This document shows positions 10,661 to 21,483 of a DNA stretch of 64,000 nucleotides, piece by piece. The position numbers and the translations under genes were made by a program. The notes under the pieces are model-generated. The model did no database searches. It had not been told where the DNA came from and saw only the letters and a list, made by a program, of their open reading frames with translations. The stretch covers positions 63,513,439-63,577,438 of the forward strand of contig JAKCOZ010000003.1 of assembly GCA_022605955.1 (NCBI GenBank). Direction: 5' to 3'. Source of the stretch: Rallus limicola. Taxonomy: Eukaryota; Chordata; Aves; Gruiformes; Rallidae. The number at the start of each line of letters is the position of its first letter. The first letter of the stretch is position 1.

Positions 10661-13406
10661 CTCCTCAGTCCCTTGCTACCACTGTGAAACTTTTCCAGAA
10701 GCACAAAAGAGTGAGGGGACAATGTGATAGAATTACTGGAGGTGGTGGAGCCATTTGCTAATCCATTGGGGAAATTAGTCTATCAGGCAACATCCTGCTT
10801 CACGAGCCATGTCTCAGGGAAAGAGGTGTATGTGCTGGGTGTGTGTGTATGTGTGCGGCAGTGGTGGGAAGCTGTGGATTCAGGGGAGGGGACACAGAAT
10901 AGAACTTTAGTCAGTGAACTTTAGGCTGGAAGGTGAGGAAAATGACAGCCAGATTCTGACAGTGTATAGCAGAGTGTCCAAAAGATTAAGACACAATGTC
11001 TCCCATAAACCACCCTTCTATTGGTTTTATTTGAAAACCTCAGCTCAGAAAGGGATGCAAGACCTCTGGCACCAGAGCCTAAGCTGTCAACATCCTTGTA
11101 GGTACCAGTGGGATGAGGTGGAGAAGAATAAAGGCTCCCTTGTCCTTTTAATTCTTTATCCATTCCTACTAAGAGTGCAGTGCTTGGAAGCATTAGCAGT
11201 TAAAGTTATAGATAGGGATGTCCCTGTCAGCACAAGGCACAGTCCTTGGTAAGCCTCACGCTGTCACTGGGAGTGGAAGATGACCTGCTATACTTCTGTG
11301 CGCTGCTCACCTTTCATTGTGATGGTCCTGAGAACGAAACCTGCCTGCAGCTGAGTATTTCTCTGACAAGAGCTACACTTCAGCTTGCCTGAGGAAAGTT
11401 TGGGAACAGTGTCATCCTAAGTAACATTTCCTCTCAGCTGCTTCTAGGTAGCAAATATTGGTAGGTACTGTGAAATCCTCCTGGAGTTTCTCAGAGCTGG
11501 AAAGGGACAGGGAGACTGTGCCTTGTCTGGCCAGACACAGACTGAAAATACTTTCTGTGAGCAGGGAAGAAAGAAGGCTGGCTTCCTAAGAGCTTGTACA
11601 GTGACCCCTGAGCCCATTTGGATTTTCTGATGTCTAAGGAGGGGTGTGCTGCAGTATGCCCCCTCTTTCTGTATAAGCGTGTTGCTCAGAACTATACATT
11701 GCAGCACATTCCTCCGTGACAGCCCTCAACAGCATCTTCTTTGAAACAAAGTAGCTGGGCTGAGACGAAGAAAGAGCTCACTTTACGTGTCTGCTCATTT
11801 CTTGAAGGATATTGTGAGATATGATTCTCCAGACTACAACTACCAGGGTCAAAATCTGCCATGTTGCACATTCATAATCTGCATGGGCTATAGATCTAAA
11901 TCACTGTATGCCTCCACTCTTCATGAGGAGAAGGAGAAGAAAGAGGGTATTTTTATAAATTTTATTATTTTTAAGGATGAATCTACAAAAAAAAAAAGGT
12001 ATTTTTTCCAACATTAGACACACAGATTTCTCCAGAAATCAAGAAATAACAAAAAAAAAAATTCAAAAACGTCTTATTAAAGATAGTTTTGTTTGGAAAG
12101 ATATTTTCCATTAAAAAAAAATAAAAAATTGCAATTGCTCACTTTTGACCATCTTTTGGACATAGCTTACATTGAATTGCAAATCATGGATATCAAATAC
12201 TTCACCATTGACGGAATGATATGAATAAATAAGCATTTTTCTTTTTATTCCCTAAAAATAACTGTATTTCCTCATCCTGGCTGCTGGGGATGCAGAGCTG
12301 TCCAGCTTCTCCAGAGACAGGCGATGCTGAAGGGGTATATTCCCACCCATACAACCAAAGTGCAAAACACCCTTCCAGCATTGTTCAGGAAAATTGCATG
12401 TAGCATTTTGACGAGGCATGTTCTTTACACTACAGATGAGCTAACTCAACTTTACATCAGCAGTTTACTCATGATCTTTGCAATTTAAAACAAAAAAACT
12501 TATTTATGGGATGAAAAGAGCTAAGGTTTCTTCAGATTTGAGAGTTCAGGTGCTTTTTAGTTTTCTGCATTAGAAACAAACCTCCCAGGCTGTATCAGTT
12601 TTGTCTGTCTTTAGCTGAGGTGAACAGCCTGATTCAAATTTTTGTAAATATACTTCAGTTGGTCTCTGAGAGGTACTCCGCACTGCAGAGGAATGAGTCA
12701 CGTTGTTGCTTTCACTTTTACACTGGGGATACTGCTCCTGCCAGGATCTTGCCATTTACTTGGAGAACTAGTCAGCGCTCCTTTCGTATTCCAGATTGTC
12801 ATCCTTCCCTTTCTCCCTTTCTCCACCCTCTGGGAGCTACACAACAGCATCTTTCTATTGTCCTAAGGAGATAGATCTTGGGTAAGTGATGTTGCCTGAT
12901 CCCTGGAGAAGGAAGGAAAACAAAACCCCAGCAAAACAAAACTTGTTCCTATTCACACCCCAAGACATGAATAAGGTCCCTTTGTGTCAGCTGCACCATC
13001 ATACTACTTCATTCTATCTTGCCATGATTTTTTTGGTGGAAAGCTGCCTATGCAATCCGTGAGCACTGTTGGAACAGCCCAATTTTACAAGCATAAAGTA
13101 TTATGATTGCATTGATTTCCATCATAAATCATATTTTCCATCCTCTGTCTCTCTTTCCTTGCACTGACTGAATTAAGCCTTGGTGTTTTCTTTAGCTGCT
13201 GCCAGAGCTGAGGCTTGAGATGATATTAGGGTAATGATGATAAATTTTACCCTCAAGCCAAACCATTTCCACATTACAGATAATGTTTTTTTCCAAATAA
13301 GTTCTGTTATTGGAATCCAGGACCCACCACATCTGCAGGCTCAGAGGCTGCCTTAACACAGTCTCTTTGCTGTAATGGGTTTATAGATTTGAACATTTGC
13401 TCTAAA
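10661..13406. other. Intergenic DNA, no gene recognised
   Basis: No gene seen. The 112-codon frame at 10914-11252 and the opposite 90-codon frame overlap and look like chance. A-rich runs occur at about 11989-11998, 12051-12061 and 12113-12128. Confidence 0.55.
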
Positions 13407-13613
13407 CAAATAAATGAGAGAAGAGAGGAAAGAATGAATGAAGGAATGAAGAGGGAGAATCAACCAGAAAGAGAAGAAAAAGAAGAGAAGGAAATGGGGC
13501 AGGGGGGTGGGGGAAGGGGCAGGAAAAGAAGAAAGGAAGATGATTTAAAAAAAAAGGGGAAAGAAGAAATGGAACAATTGGAGGGAAAGCAAATAAGGAG
13601 AAAAATGAGATAT
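13407..13613 (+). repeat. Purine-rich low-complexity tract
   Basis: The plus strand is dominated by GA-rich words over about 200 bp (GAAGAGAGG, GAATGAATGAAGG and similar), with scattered pyrimidines. Unlike the 5.2-kb tract it has no single unit. The overlapping lysine- and glutamate-rich frame (13389-13616) is a composition artefact. Confidence 0.85.
13496..13519 (+). other. Canonical G-quadruplex motif
   Basis: Four G runs in a row have lengths 4, 6, 5 and 4, separated by CA, T and AA. This satisfies the standard four-run, short-loop pattern on the plus strand. It sits inside the purine-rich tract. Confidence 0.7.
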
Positions 13614-16600
13614 TGAACATGGCAAAGTACTAGCAAGCCACTACTATCTGTGTGTGGGTCTCTGGGAAGGAGTAAAACTGGCCTTACAGACAGGCATAAG
13701 TACCACACAAGCATGTGGATCCACAGCTATGTTTTTTTGATTGCACCCCTGCATTCTTAAAAGACCCCTCCTTGGCATCTCAGAAAGATGAGATATCTCA
13801 GGCAGACTAACATCTTATTCCTGCAAAATCTCAGATATCTCTATGATGGAATGGGATTAAACTGAGCTAAGCCTGACCCAGTATTAGTATCCGTACCCTG
13901 GCCCCAGTCTCAGAAGCTGTCTTACTGGTTATTCTTGTTTTGCTGAAGCTACTGCAAAGCTGTAGCTTTCATCTGAGGGGAATTCAGTCTGTGTAATCAG
14001 GCCTGAAGGACAGTGTCCCATGCTCAGCAGCATACAGACTCTGGTCATGGTGACCTTCAGAACAGCAGCTGAGGTAGGCCAAATCTATTGCTTTTTCTTC
14101 AGTGGCTGTAAAGGGAGGCTGTTCCCCACGTCACTGTGGTACTTTACAGGGGTAACCTGGTAGAATCCTGTATCCCTCACTCATGCTCCATGCCTGAGTC
14201 AGAGCACATCTCAAAGATCCTGTGCTCCCTGTGTGGCTTCCAGCACCTAAGTGCCCCTGTGTTCTGCTCCTTCCATTCACCAGACCGTACCTGCTTGAGT
14301 GGTTTTTTGCTTGTTACTCTACTGGACGAATGAATTCCCCCACGGGGCGGGGGGCCACAGGCAAAGATGTCTTCAACAGCAGGCAGCCCTTGGAAATCAG
14401 GCTGGCTCAGAGCAACGGAGGACTTCTGAGGAGGTCTGGCTGGGGAATCCCCTACACACAGAGAGACTTTTGTAGAAAAAAGCCCACCTACCCTACTTTT
14501 CTGATGGTTTGTCCTGCCAGGTGAAACTTTTCTGAGGAAGCTACTTAGAATCTGCCACCATTTCTGCATGCAGAGAAATAACAGTTTCAGATCTTTGGTT
14601 CATCTTGAGCTATAAAATTGCATCTCATTATTTTACACCGTGACAGTGGGATTCATCTGAATAAAATCAGGTATCTGACACAGACAACTCTACCAGTGAG
14701 AGCCACCCACATCCCCTTTAGAGTCCATGAAGGCACACATGCAGTCCTAGCCTGCAATTTGTCTCATCTTATAGTGGACATCTAAGTAAGTCAGATGAAT
14801 TCTCCACTAACTCTAAAGGGAGGCTGGGTGACCTGCTTAGATATATCAGCCTACATATGAGATCAGTGAGTTGCACTCAGCTGTACCTTACTTCTTACTG
14901 GTCCGGCTGCTTGCAAAGATATAACTGAGTCGTGCTTGATCTGTGCAGCTTACATAAGCATCCCCAGTGTGATTCAAGCTGGCAAATAATACACAATGAA
15001 ACAGGTATACGGTGCAGAAGAAGCAAAGAGGTGTCTATTATGGGAAAATTAATTTAATCACAATGCTGGAATATGAAATGAAGGTGGAGAAAAAGTGAAT
15101 CCAACATGGTTTGCCTGAGATATTTCTTTCTGTACTTTAATAGGAGGCATGATCTCACAGACAAAAGCTGACTTAGCATGATATGCCTCTGGACTAAATT
15201 CTCCTCAAAAGGACAGAGTAGACCCCATGGTTTTAAGCTCTAGATAGGTCTGGAGACACAGCTCCCTATAGACTCTGCCTCTCAGTTCTGGAAAAGTTGA
15301 TGGGTCTTCAAAATTTACCCAATAGCTCTTTGCTTTGAACCCCCAAAAGAATTTCAAAGCGATCTAACATGCTAAAGGGAAATGTTAGACTCACAAGATT
15401 TCTGCTGGTGCATTCTGGGTCTGCACAGACATTTGAGTAGTCTTGGACTTTACTCTCAGGAGTTTAGTTGCTGATGTTGGCGCTAACACAAAGCCTCTCC
15501 CCAGATGTCTGGTATATGATGCCACAGCTCCAGCAGGAGACTAAATACATCTGGACCTGGTTTTAGGTACTGCACTGAGAGCACCCAACCATTTTTGTTG
15601 TTAGTAGGATCCTTGGCATGATATTAGTTAGTGCCAACTAGTTATCTCCCACACAATGCTTTGATGGGATGGGGACGGGGGTGAATAGCTCAGACTGGGA
15701 ATGAATCCAGGAGAAGTCTGGATGACTCTGTTTCAGGAGACAGAGAGTCAGCCACATGGATGAGCTTTGTTCTGTGCTGCTTCCCCTTGGGTCCAGAGAA
15801 CAGGTTCTGGTCTATTTGATTTAGCCATTTAGATGTTGCTTTACTAATCCTGCCCAGCGTGGCCAGCTACCTCCTGCAAACCCTTTTTTTTTTTTTTTTC
15901 TAATACCCAGGTTCCAGAAGAGCTTAGATCTTAGATCTGGAATCCTGATTCACATTTCTTCCTCTGGAGCTCAGAGTTATTGCTCTTCTCAGCCCTAAGC
16001 CAGAAGCCCTCACTGCAACAAGCCTAGGCAATGCTGAAATACAACCTCATGCAGATGGTAAGGGCCAGCTCTGATTCTGGCCAACATATTTACAGCAGTG
16101 CAGTGAGAAGGGAAGAAAAAATGGACCTGCAGATAGGTAGGCAGGTGGCAGGCAGTTTATTTCCTTGGCAGGACTGGAGTGCCTACTTCACGGGATGCTA
16201 AATGCAGTAAGTGGGGAGGAGAACAAATTTAAGAGGGAAGAAGGAGGGGGTGAAGCAGTCAGTGCTCTTCAGGGTATGAAGGGAACATCCTGCACTTTCA
16301 GAGCAGTCTCAAAAATGAAAAACACCTCCAGGATGCTGTTTTTGCAGGGTCCATGTCTTTATTGTTCATATCAACCCATCGAGAGGTGCTCTCTCTTAGG
16401 ACATGAGTCATCTGGGAAAGCCAGCAGCCCCACCATATCCCTGTCTGGGTTTGCACGGACAGCATGTCCTGCGCTAAGTGAGCCAGGTGATGAGTTCTTA
16501 AATCTGGCTTAATTATTTTACTTGCTCACCTGGATGAATCAATTCGGGATCAGAACAACTCAGACCACCTGGCAATCCAACCAGCACCCTACAATAAAAC

Positions 16601-16980
16601 ACTACCTGATACCCTTCTGCTGTAGTCAGACCCATCAGAACTCTGTGCTGTCCTCCTTCACTCTTCAAGGCTAGCTGCTTCTTGGTAGCACTAACTAAAT
16701 TAGACATCCACTTTAAATCTATACTCATAGTACCAAGTCCAAAAACTCTCTGAGAACACATCAGGACACCAACATATAGGGCAGGGTTAAATTATATGTT
16801 TTCCTCTACTCTTTCCTATCCCACAGTTCAAAAAATCAGCAAAGGCTTTTTGTGTCTCCTTTCACCTGTGGAGTGTCTCCTTTTCTCCACGCTCACTGTA
16901 AGAAAGGAGGAACCACAGCTCAAATGTGAAATTTAAGTGCAGTAATGCACAATTTACAATGCAGGAGTCCTTTCAATGAA
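13614..16980. other. Intergenic DNA with a T16 run
   Basis: No gene seen. A run of 16 T lies at 15884-15899. The largest frames (14177-14569 minus, 130 codons; 16165-16512 plus, 115 codons) show no known domain. A GC-rich patch with a C run facing a G run lies at about 14336-14352. Confidence 0.55.
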
Positions 16981-17100
16981 TGGATTACCATGCAGGAGAT
17001 CAACAAGGTGGACAATGCAGCCGGGGAATTGTACGACAGCTGATGCTGTAGCTGTGCAAACTGAAGCGGCTATAAAGGCAAGCAGCATTTAGGCTTCGGG
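16981..17100 (+). promoter_or_regulatory. TATA-like motif in a CpG-retaining patch
   Basis: A CTATAAAGGC word (TATAAAGG at 17071-17078) follows several CpGs and a CAGCTG E-box at 17038-17043. The local look is that of a TATA core promoter facing right, but no downstream exon, initiator or polyadenylation signal supports a transcript. It may be chance. Confidence 0.15.
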
Positions 17101-20100
17101 GCACAAATCTGTGCACCTGCAGATACCAGGAATGACCACACTAAGGCTTTCAACAAGACCCTGAAGCCAAGTGACCAGAAGCTTCATACCCCAAGAAGGG
17201 CTTTTGTACTGTTCTCCCTCCTTTGCCTCTACAAATTGACCAAAAATGAAGGCACCATTTTTGCACCGCCTCATAACTCTGCGATAGCAAAGGTGGGAGT
17301 TTGATCATTGTTCTTAAGACCTCACAGACAAGGTACCTAAGAGGACAAAATCACACTCACATTTGCTAACAACCCGTATTGCTGCTGGCAGGCACACCAC
17401 AGGGAGAAGAATTAGATAAAGCACGGAGAACAGCCCCATCTTCCACCTTGTAAAGGAGCATTTATAACCCAGTGCAATGGAGCATTTATAGTTACTGTGG
17501 CTGTACCAGACAGCTTCAGTCTGCTGGGCTGTGATACTAGGCCTTGTTTTGAATGAAAAGAAATACTAAACTAGATTTGGACTATTTCATGGATGGTATT
17601 TTATTTTATTGCATTTGAACAGTGTTTTGGTTTATCTTGCATTTAATTTGAAGGATTGAGCAGTTTCCCAATAAATCCCATCGTAAGATCTACATGAGAA
17701 ACAGACTTAAAAAAACCCCAACCCAACAACAACAACAACAAAACCCTTTCTTTTGCTGTTGCTGCTGATAACAAGGACTATTACTTCCCAGCCTGTGTTT
17801 GGTTTCAACACCGTATAATCTCTCAGCTGCAAACAAGAGAGCAAGACAGCTCTGACTAGAGCCACCCTATAAATGATTTTGTCCTTGAGTTGTTCTCACT
17901 GGAGAGGTGCCAAACTCCATGCCACATGTTTAGGTACAGGTGGCAAATAGGCTTTTTGCCTGGTTCATAGGTAATTTACAGGTAGTTCGCACAGGTTTGC
18001 ACCCAATGAGAAATCAGAACTGTTTAAAAAAAAAACAACCCAAAAACCTGTCCCAAAGTTGGCACTTCATAGGAGGCTCATCACATTATTTTTTTCCTAG
18101 TTAGACACAGTTGATGACATCCCCCATCTCATGGTCTTTTTACAGCAAAGAACCTAACCTGGGCAATGATGCATTGCGTCACGTCATACTGACATGTATC
18201 ACACAGGCAGACATTCTTATTCTTTGCCACTGCCTCTCCCAAGCAGTTGCTTTCCCTCTTGACCTGCCCTGAAGATGACAAAGGCTGACAGCAGCCTGGA
18301 TGAATCTCCCTAAATGCCCCAAATGAGTGAGTATCTCAGTTAAAACTAATGGGTATGGACTGGCCATGATTAAATTTAGGCTTGGAACAAAGAGGAGATG
18401 GAGATGTGGAAAAGTCTTCCAAAACAGAACAAAGAATGGGAGTGATCTGAACAAACCAGATGCCTATGTCTGAGCCAGGCCCCTTCTACTCAATGGAGAC
18501 AATTAAGCATCACTTATGAATCATCTCACTCTAACAAGGCATCCAAAATAGACTAGATGAATCACAATCCAGAAACACCTATTTTTCTCCCCTCACTGTA
18601 AAAGCCCAAGGTAACTATCTGAGACAGAGACATTTTCACAGTGGATGATTAAAGTCAGGTGAGATGAATCAAAAATATGTATGAATAAACCAATAATCAA
18701 TAACAAAACCTTAACTGTTTTTATATGCAACAGGATACTGGTATGAATGTTACCTGACACGTACAGATATGACTGAATGAAATGATGCAAGGAGTCCACT
18801 GCAGATCAAATGGGACAACTCGTGCAACAAACAGTTAACAAAAAACTGTATTTGTGGAAACTGCTTACAACCACTGCTATAAAAATCCAGATACTTTCCT
18901 TTGAAACTAATGCAGCACTTATTGGTTTATGTTGGGATAGTAGAACTGTGTCTTCCTTGTTAATTTGAATTTAAGGTCTAAAGGGTTTCTCCTCTTTGTT
19001 TAATTAATCAATCTATTTTCATCCAATATTCCTGTAATTAACAGAGATGAATCAAGGTGTTGATTTAAATAAGGAAGAAGTGGAGACTTACACAGCAGTG
19101 AGGTTTCTCTTCATACTCCTTTCCTCAGATTTCTCTCAAATGCCACCTTTCAAGACTCCTTTCCCCTTGAATAAAGTCAACTTTCCACATGGTTATTTCT
19201 GCTGCCATTACTGTCTCACATCTCATAAAAAAGCATTGCTTATGTGAAGTTTCACCTGCCAAAACTAATGGGAAATAGTGGTAGGCATTGAAGAGGAAAG
19301 GTGGAGAAGATTCTGTGTGCTGGTACCGGCAAAGTGACTGTTTCAATAAAAAAAAACCAACCCCAAACACCTGTATGACTTAGGTACAGGTTGGATCAGC
19401 GGTGAGGACATTGGTGGATCCCAGCACATGCTCAAGTTAACTGAGCCACAGAAGGGAGCCAGCACACATCATCCTGAAGGTACTGGTACTTTGTCTGACT
19501 CAGGATGAAGTCCTGTCTTCCTGCCTTTGCCAGGAGTTAGAAGGATTGAAACACTTCTCACACTACTGAGATTTATTTTTTAGGCTAAGGAAGCATCTCA
19601 GATCTGGCAAGTGTATTCTCTTCTTGGTGTCCTTGAGTTGAATCTGACTAAAATGGACTCTGGTTCTTGCTTTTGTTTTGGAAGTGAGGGGTACTTTTTG
19701 AAAGCACATGAAAAACATGATTCTGAGGTACCTCTACCTTGATTCGCAAAACACAGCACAATCACACATAGCAGACCCGTGACACAAACCTCCCCAGGAC
19801 ACCTACAGCTGAGTGCTTTTCTTCAGAGTTTGGCCCCATCACTCAGGTGAGCAGATCCTGGAGCCAGTGAATGGACTAATGTGATTTCTTGTCGTGTGCA
19901 TTCCTCACTCATGTTTTTTTTCCTTACTTCTCTGCATATCTAGCATTGACAAAAAAAATCTGAGTGCGCTGTCTGGTTTGTCCAGGGTTTCAGATCTCTT
20001 GCAGGCTGTGTCTCAACTCCTTCATCCTGCAATGGCAACCAGCATGCTCTGAGCATGGCTGCTCCTGACTTGCTGCCTCTCTGGAAACCCCCATGATAAC

Positions 20101-20237
20101 ACCAGTCCTGACATGTATGAGTCAGAATCAAATGCCACTGCTTCCATTTCTTATTCAGAGGCAGGAATTCTTTATAATCACATTTCACTAAAGAGGTGAA
20201 CTATCTGAACTTTATCTTGTGCTAAAAAATAGTAACA

Positions 20238-20238
<1 letters not shown>
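17101..20238. other. Intergenic DNA with small simple repeats
   Basis: No gene seen. A small direct duplication of GGAGCATTTATA occurs at 17455-17466 and 17479-17490. An (AAC)n run lies at about 17725-17741. The remaining frames are below 95 codons and show nothing recognisable. Confidence 0.55.
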
Positions 20239-20276
<38 letters not shown>

Positions 20277-20307
20277 TAATAATAATGATGATGATGATGA
20301 TGATGAT
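20239..20307 (+). repeat. (TAA)n then (TGA)n trinucleotide microsatellite
   Basis: A TAA/AAT array grades into a GAT/TGA array directly against the 3' tail of the CR1 element. A short related GATAATGATGATGACGATGAC stretch lies on the other side of the CR1 (about 20687-20706), so the LINE appears to interrupt or adjoin one microsatellite. Confidence 0.92.
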
Positions 20308-20309
20308 CT

Positions 20310-20685
20310 CTGAGTCACAGAATTGTAGGGGCTGGAAGTGACCTCCAGAGACCATCAAGTCCAACCCTCCTGCCCAAGCAGGTTCCCTAAGACAGGTCAC
20401 ACAGGTCAGCATCCAGACAGGTCTGGAATCTCTCCAGAGAAGGAGACTCCACACCCTTCCGGGCAGCCTGTCCCAGGGCTCTGTCACCCTCACTGTGAAG
20501 AAATTCTGCAGATTGGTGTGGAAGTTCCTGTGCTCCAACTTGAGGCCATCGCCCCTTGTCCTGTCCCCACAGACCATTGAAAAAAGGCTGGCCATTTCCC
20601 ACTGTGTCCCACTTTTCAGGTATCTATAAACATTGATCAGATCCCCTCTCTGTCTTCTTGTCTGAAGGCTGAACAGCCCCAGTAA
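20310..20685 (-). mobile_element. CR1 LINE, 5'-truncated, with ORF2 C-terminus
   Basis: On the minus strand this is the 3' end of a chicken-repeat-1 type non-LTR retrotransposon. Translation gives the typical C-terminal end of the CR1 reverse-transcriptase ORF, including the words LFSLQTRRQRGDLI, VCGDRTRG, FFTVRV and DRLPG. The frame then slips by one base (near plus-strand 20455-20462, a probable 1-bp deletion) and continues in another frame as ESPSLERFQTCLDADL and a stop. The 3' UTR ends in an ATTCTGTGA-type tail at about 20310, as in other CR1 copies. The 5' end stops at about 20685, so most of the LINE is missing and it cannot be autonomous. The long frame reading on through the microsatellite is spurious. 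Confidence 0.93.
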
Positions 20686-20686
20686 C

Positions 20687-20708
20687 GATAATGATGATGA
20701 CGATGACA
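20687..20708 (+). repeat. Trinucleotide repeat flank of the CR1 5' end
   Basis: A GATAATGATGATGACGATGAC stretch abuts the truncated 5' end of the CR1. It matches the GAT-type repeat on the other side of the element, compatible with insertion into the microsatellite or with a target duplication. Confidence 0.7.
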
Positions 20709-20814
20709 TTTTTTTTACATATCACCTGGTACTCAAGTGATCTGAAAACTGGTTTTGGAGAAGTCTGCTGAGGTTAGCTTGGTGCATATGGTTTCTGGTC
20801 CCCTGCACAATTTA

Positions 20815-21250
20815 ACTGAAAACCGCCCCCCTCCTCTCCCCCCCAGCCATCTTTGCCCCTGACACGGGGGCAGATGCTCACAACTCGCCCCTCATCCTGT
20901 TCCCTTTCCTTCGCTCCCGCTCAGTCTCTCTTTTCAGGGTAATCGCCTCATTTGGGGACTAGTGTAACAACCGGCTTCCTAAATCGGAAAACCACAAGAT
21001 GGCATTATAGAGCAATTAAACGGAAAATCTCTGCTGGAATCTTTTTTCTCCTCTCCGGTGGAGGAGGAATTGCGAGCGGGCGAACAGCACTCGCTGCAAG
21101 AGGGGACAGGTGTTTCAGAGCAGCTTCCAACACAGCCACTGTCCCTTCTGTTGACGGTCTCACCTGGTTAACTCTTATTAACATTTCCAAGATTTCAGAT
21201 GAAAACCCTTCAGGAAGCAGAGGAGACAACATGCCTCTTCATCTAGCCTT
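20815..21250 (+). promoter_or_regulatory. CpG-richer, promoter-like block
   Basis: About fifteen CpGs fall within roughly 360 bp (20820-21170), including GCGAGCGGGCG, TTCGCTCCCGCTC and AATCGG words, in a window where CpG is otherwise scarce. A C-rich patch at about 20823-20847 opens it. There is no TATA box. This is the most promoter-like stretch in the window and is followed by a consensus splice donor at 21482. It would suit the start of a transcript running to the right, but no protein is recognised. Confidence 0.35.
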
Positions 21251-21481
21251 TGCTAGTGTGATTCTCCTCTTAATTCACGGCTATTTTTTTCCCTGCTTTC
21301 TTTTTTCCCCCTTATTTTTAGCTGTACGAGTTTGTACTTGGGTTGGTTTGGGGTGGCACATCAGCCTGCTGTCCCTCAAGGATGCAGAGAGGATATACAA
21401 TGACTGTTTTGACCACAGCATGTGCTGCAGATGTGTGTGTGGGCCTGCTGTGGATAAGCATGGGGCCTGAAGGTCCCGAGG
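20950..21481 (+). ncRNA. Possible first exon of an unrecognised transcript
   Basis: The proposed exon begins somewhere in the CpG-richer block and ends at a strong donor, AGG|GTAAGT, with GT at 21482-21483. A pyrimidine-rich run ending in TTTTTAG at 21321 would also allow an internal exon of 160 bp (21322-21481). A 172-codon frame (20952-21470) crosses the region. An in-frame ATG at 21231 with A at -3 starts a hydrophobic, signal-peptide-like stretch (MPLHLAFASVILLLIHG), but the frame stops before the donor and matches no protein I know. A noncoding RNA exon or a 5' UTR is the more cautious reading. Start and strand are inferred. Confidence 0.2.
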
Positions 21482-21483
21482 GT

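Noticed and set aside
13389..13714. Lys/Glu-rich and opposite Phe/Ser/Pro-rich frames
   Set aside because: Composition artefact of the purine-rich tract.
14177..14569. 130-codon minus-strand frame
   Set aside because: Overlaps a 100-codon plus-strand frame, has no known domain, and spans a GC-rich patch that removes stops.
17066..17080. TATA box as a firm promoter
   Set aside because: TATAAA words are frequent in AT-leaning DNA and no downstream exon supports one; kept only as a low-confidence note.
20212..20709. 165-codon minus-strand frame as a gene
   Set aside because: It is CR1 ORF2 C-terminus fused to a poly-isoleucine stretch read from the ATT microsatellite; the true CR1 end is frameshifted.
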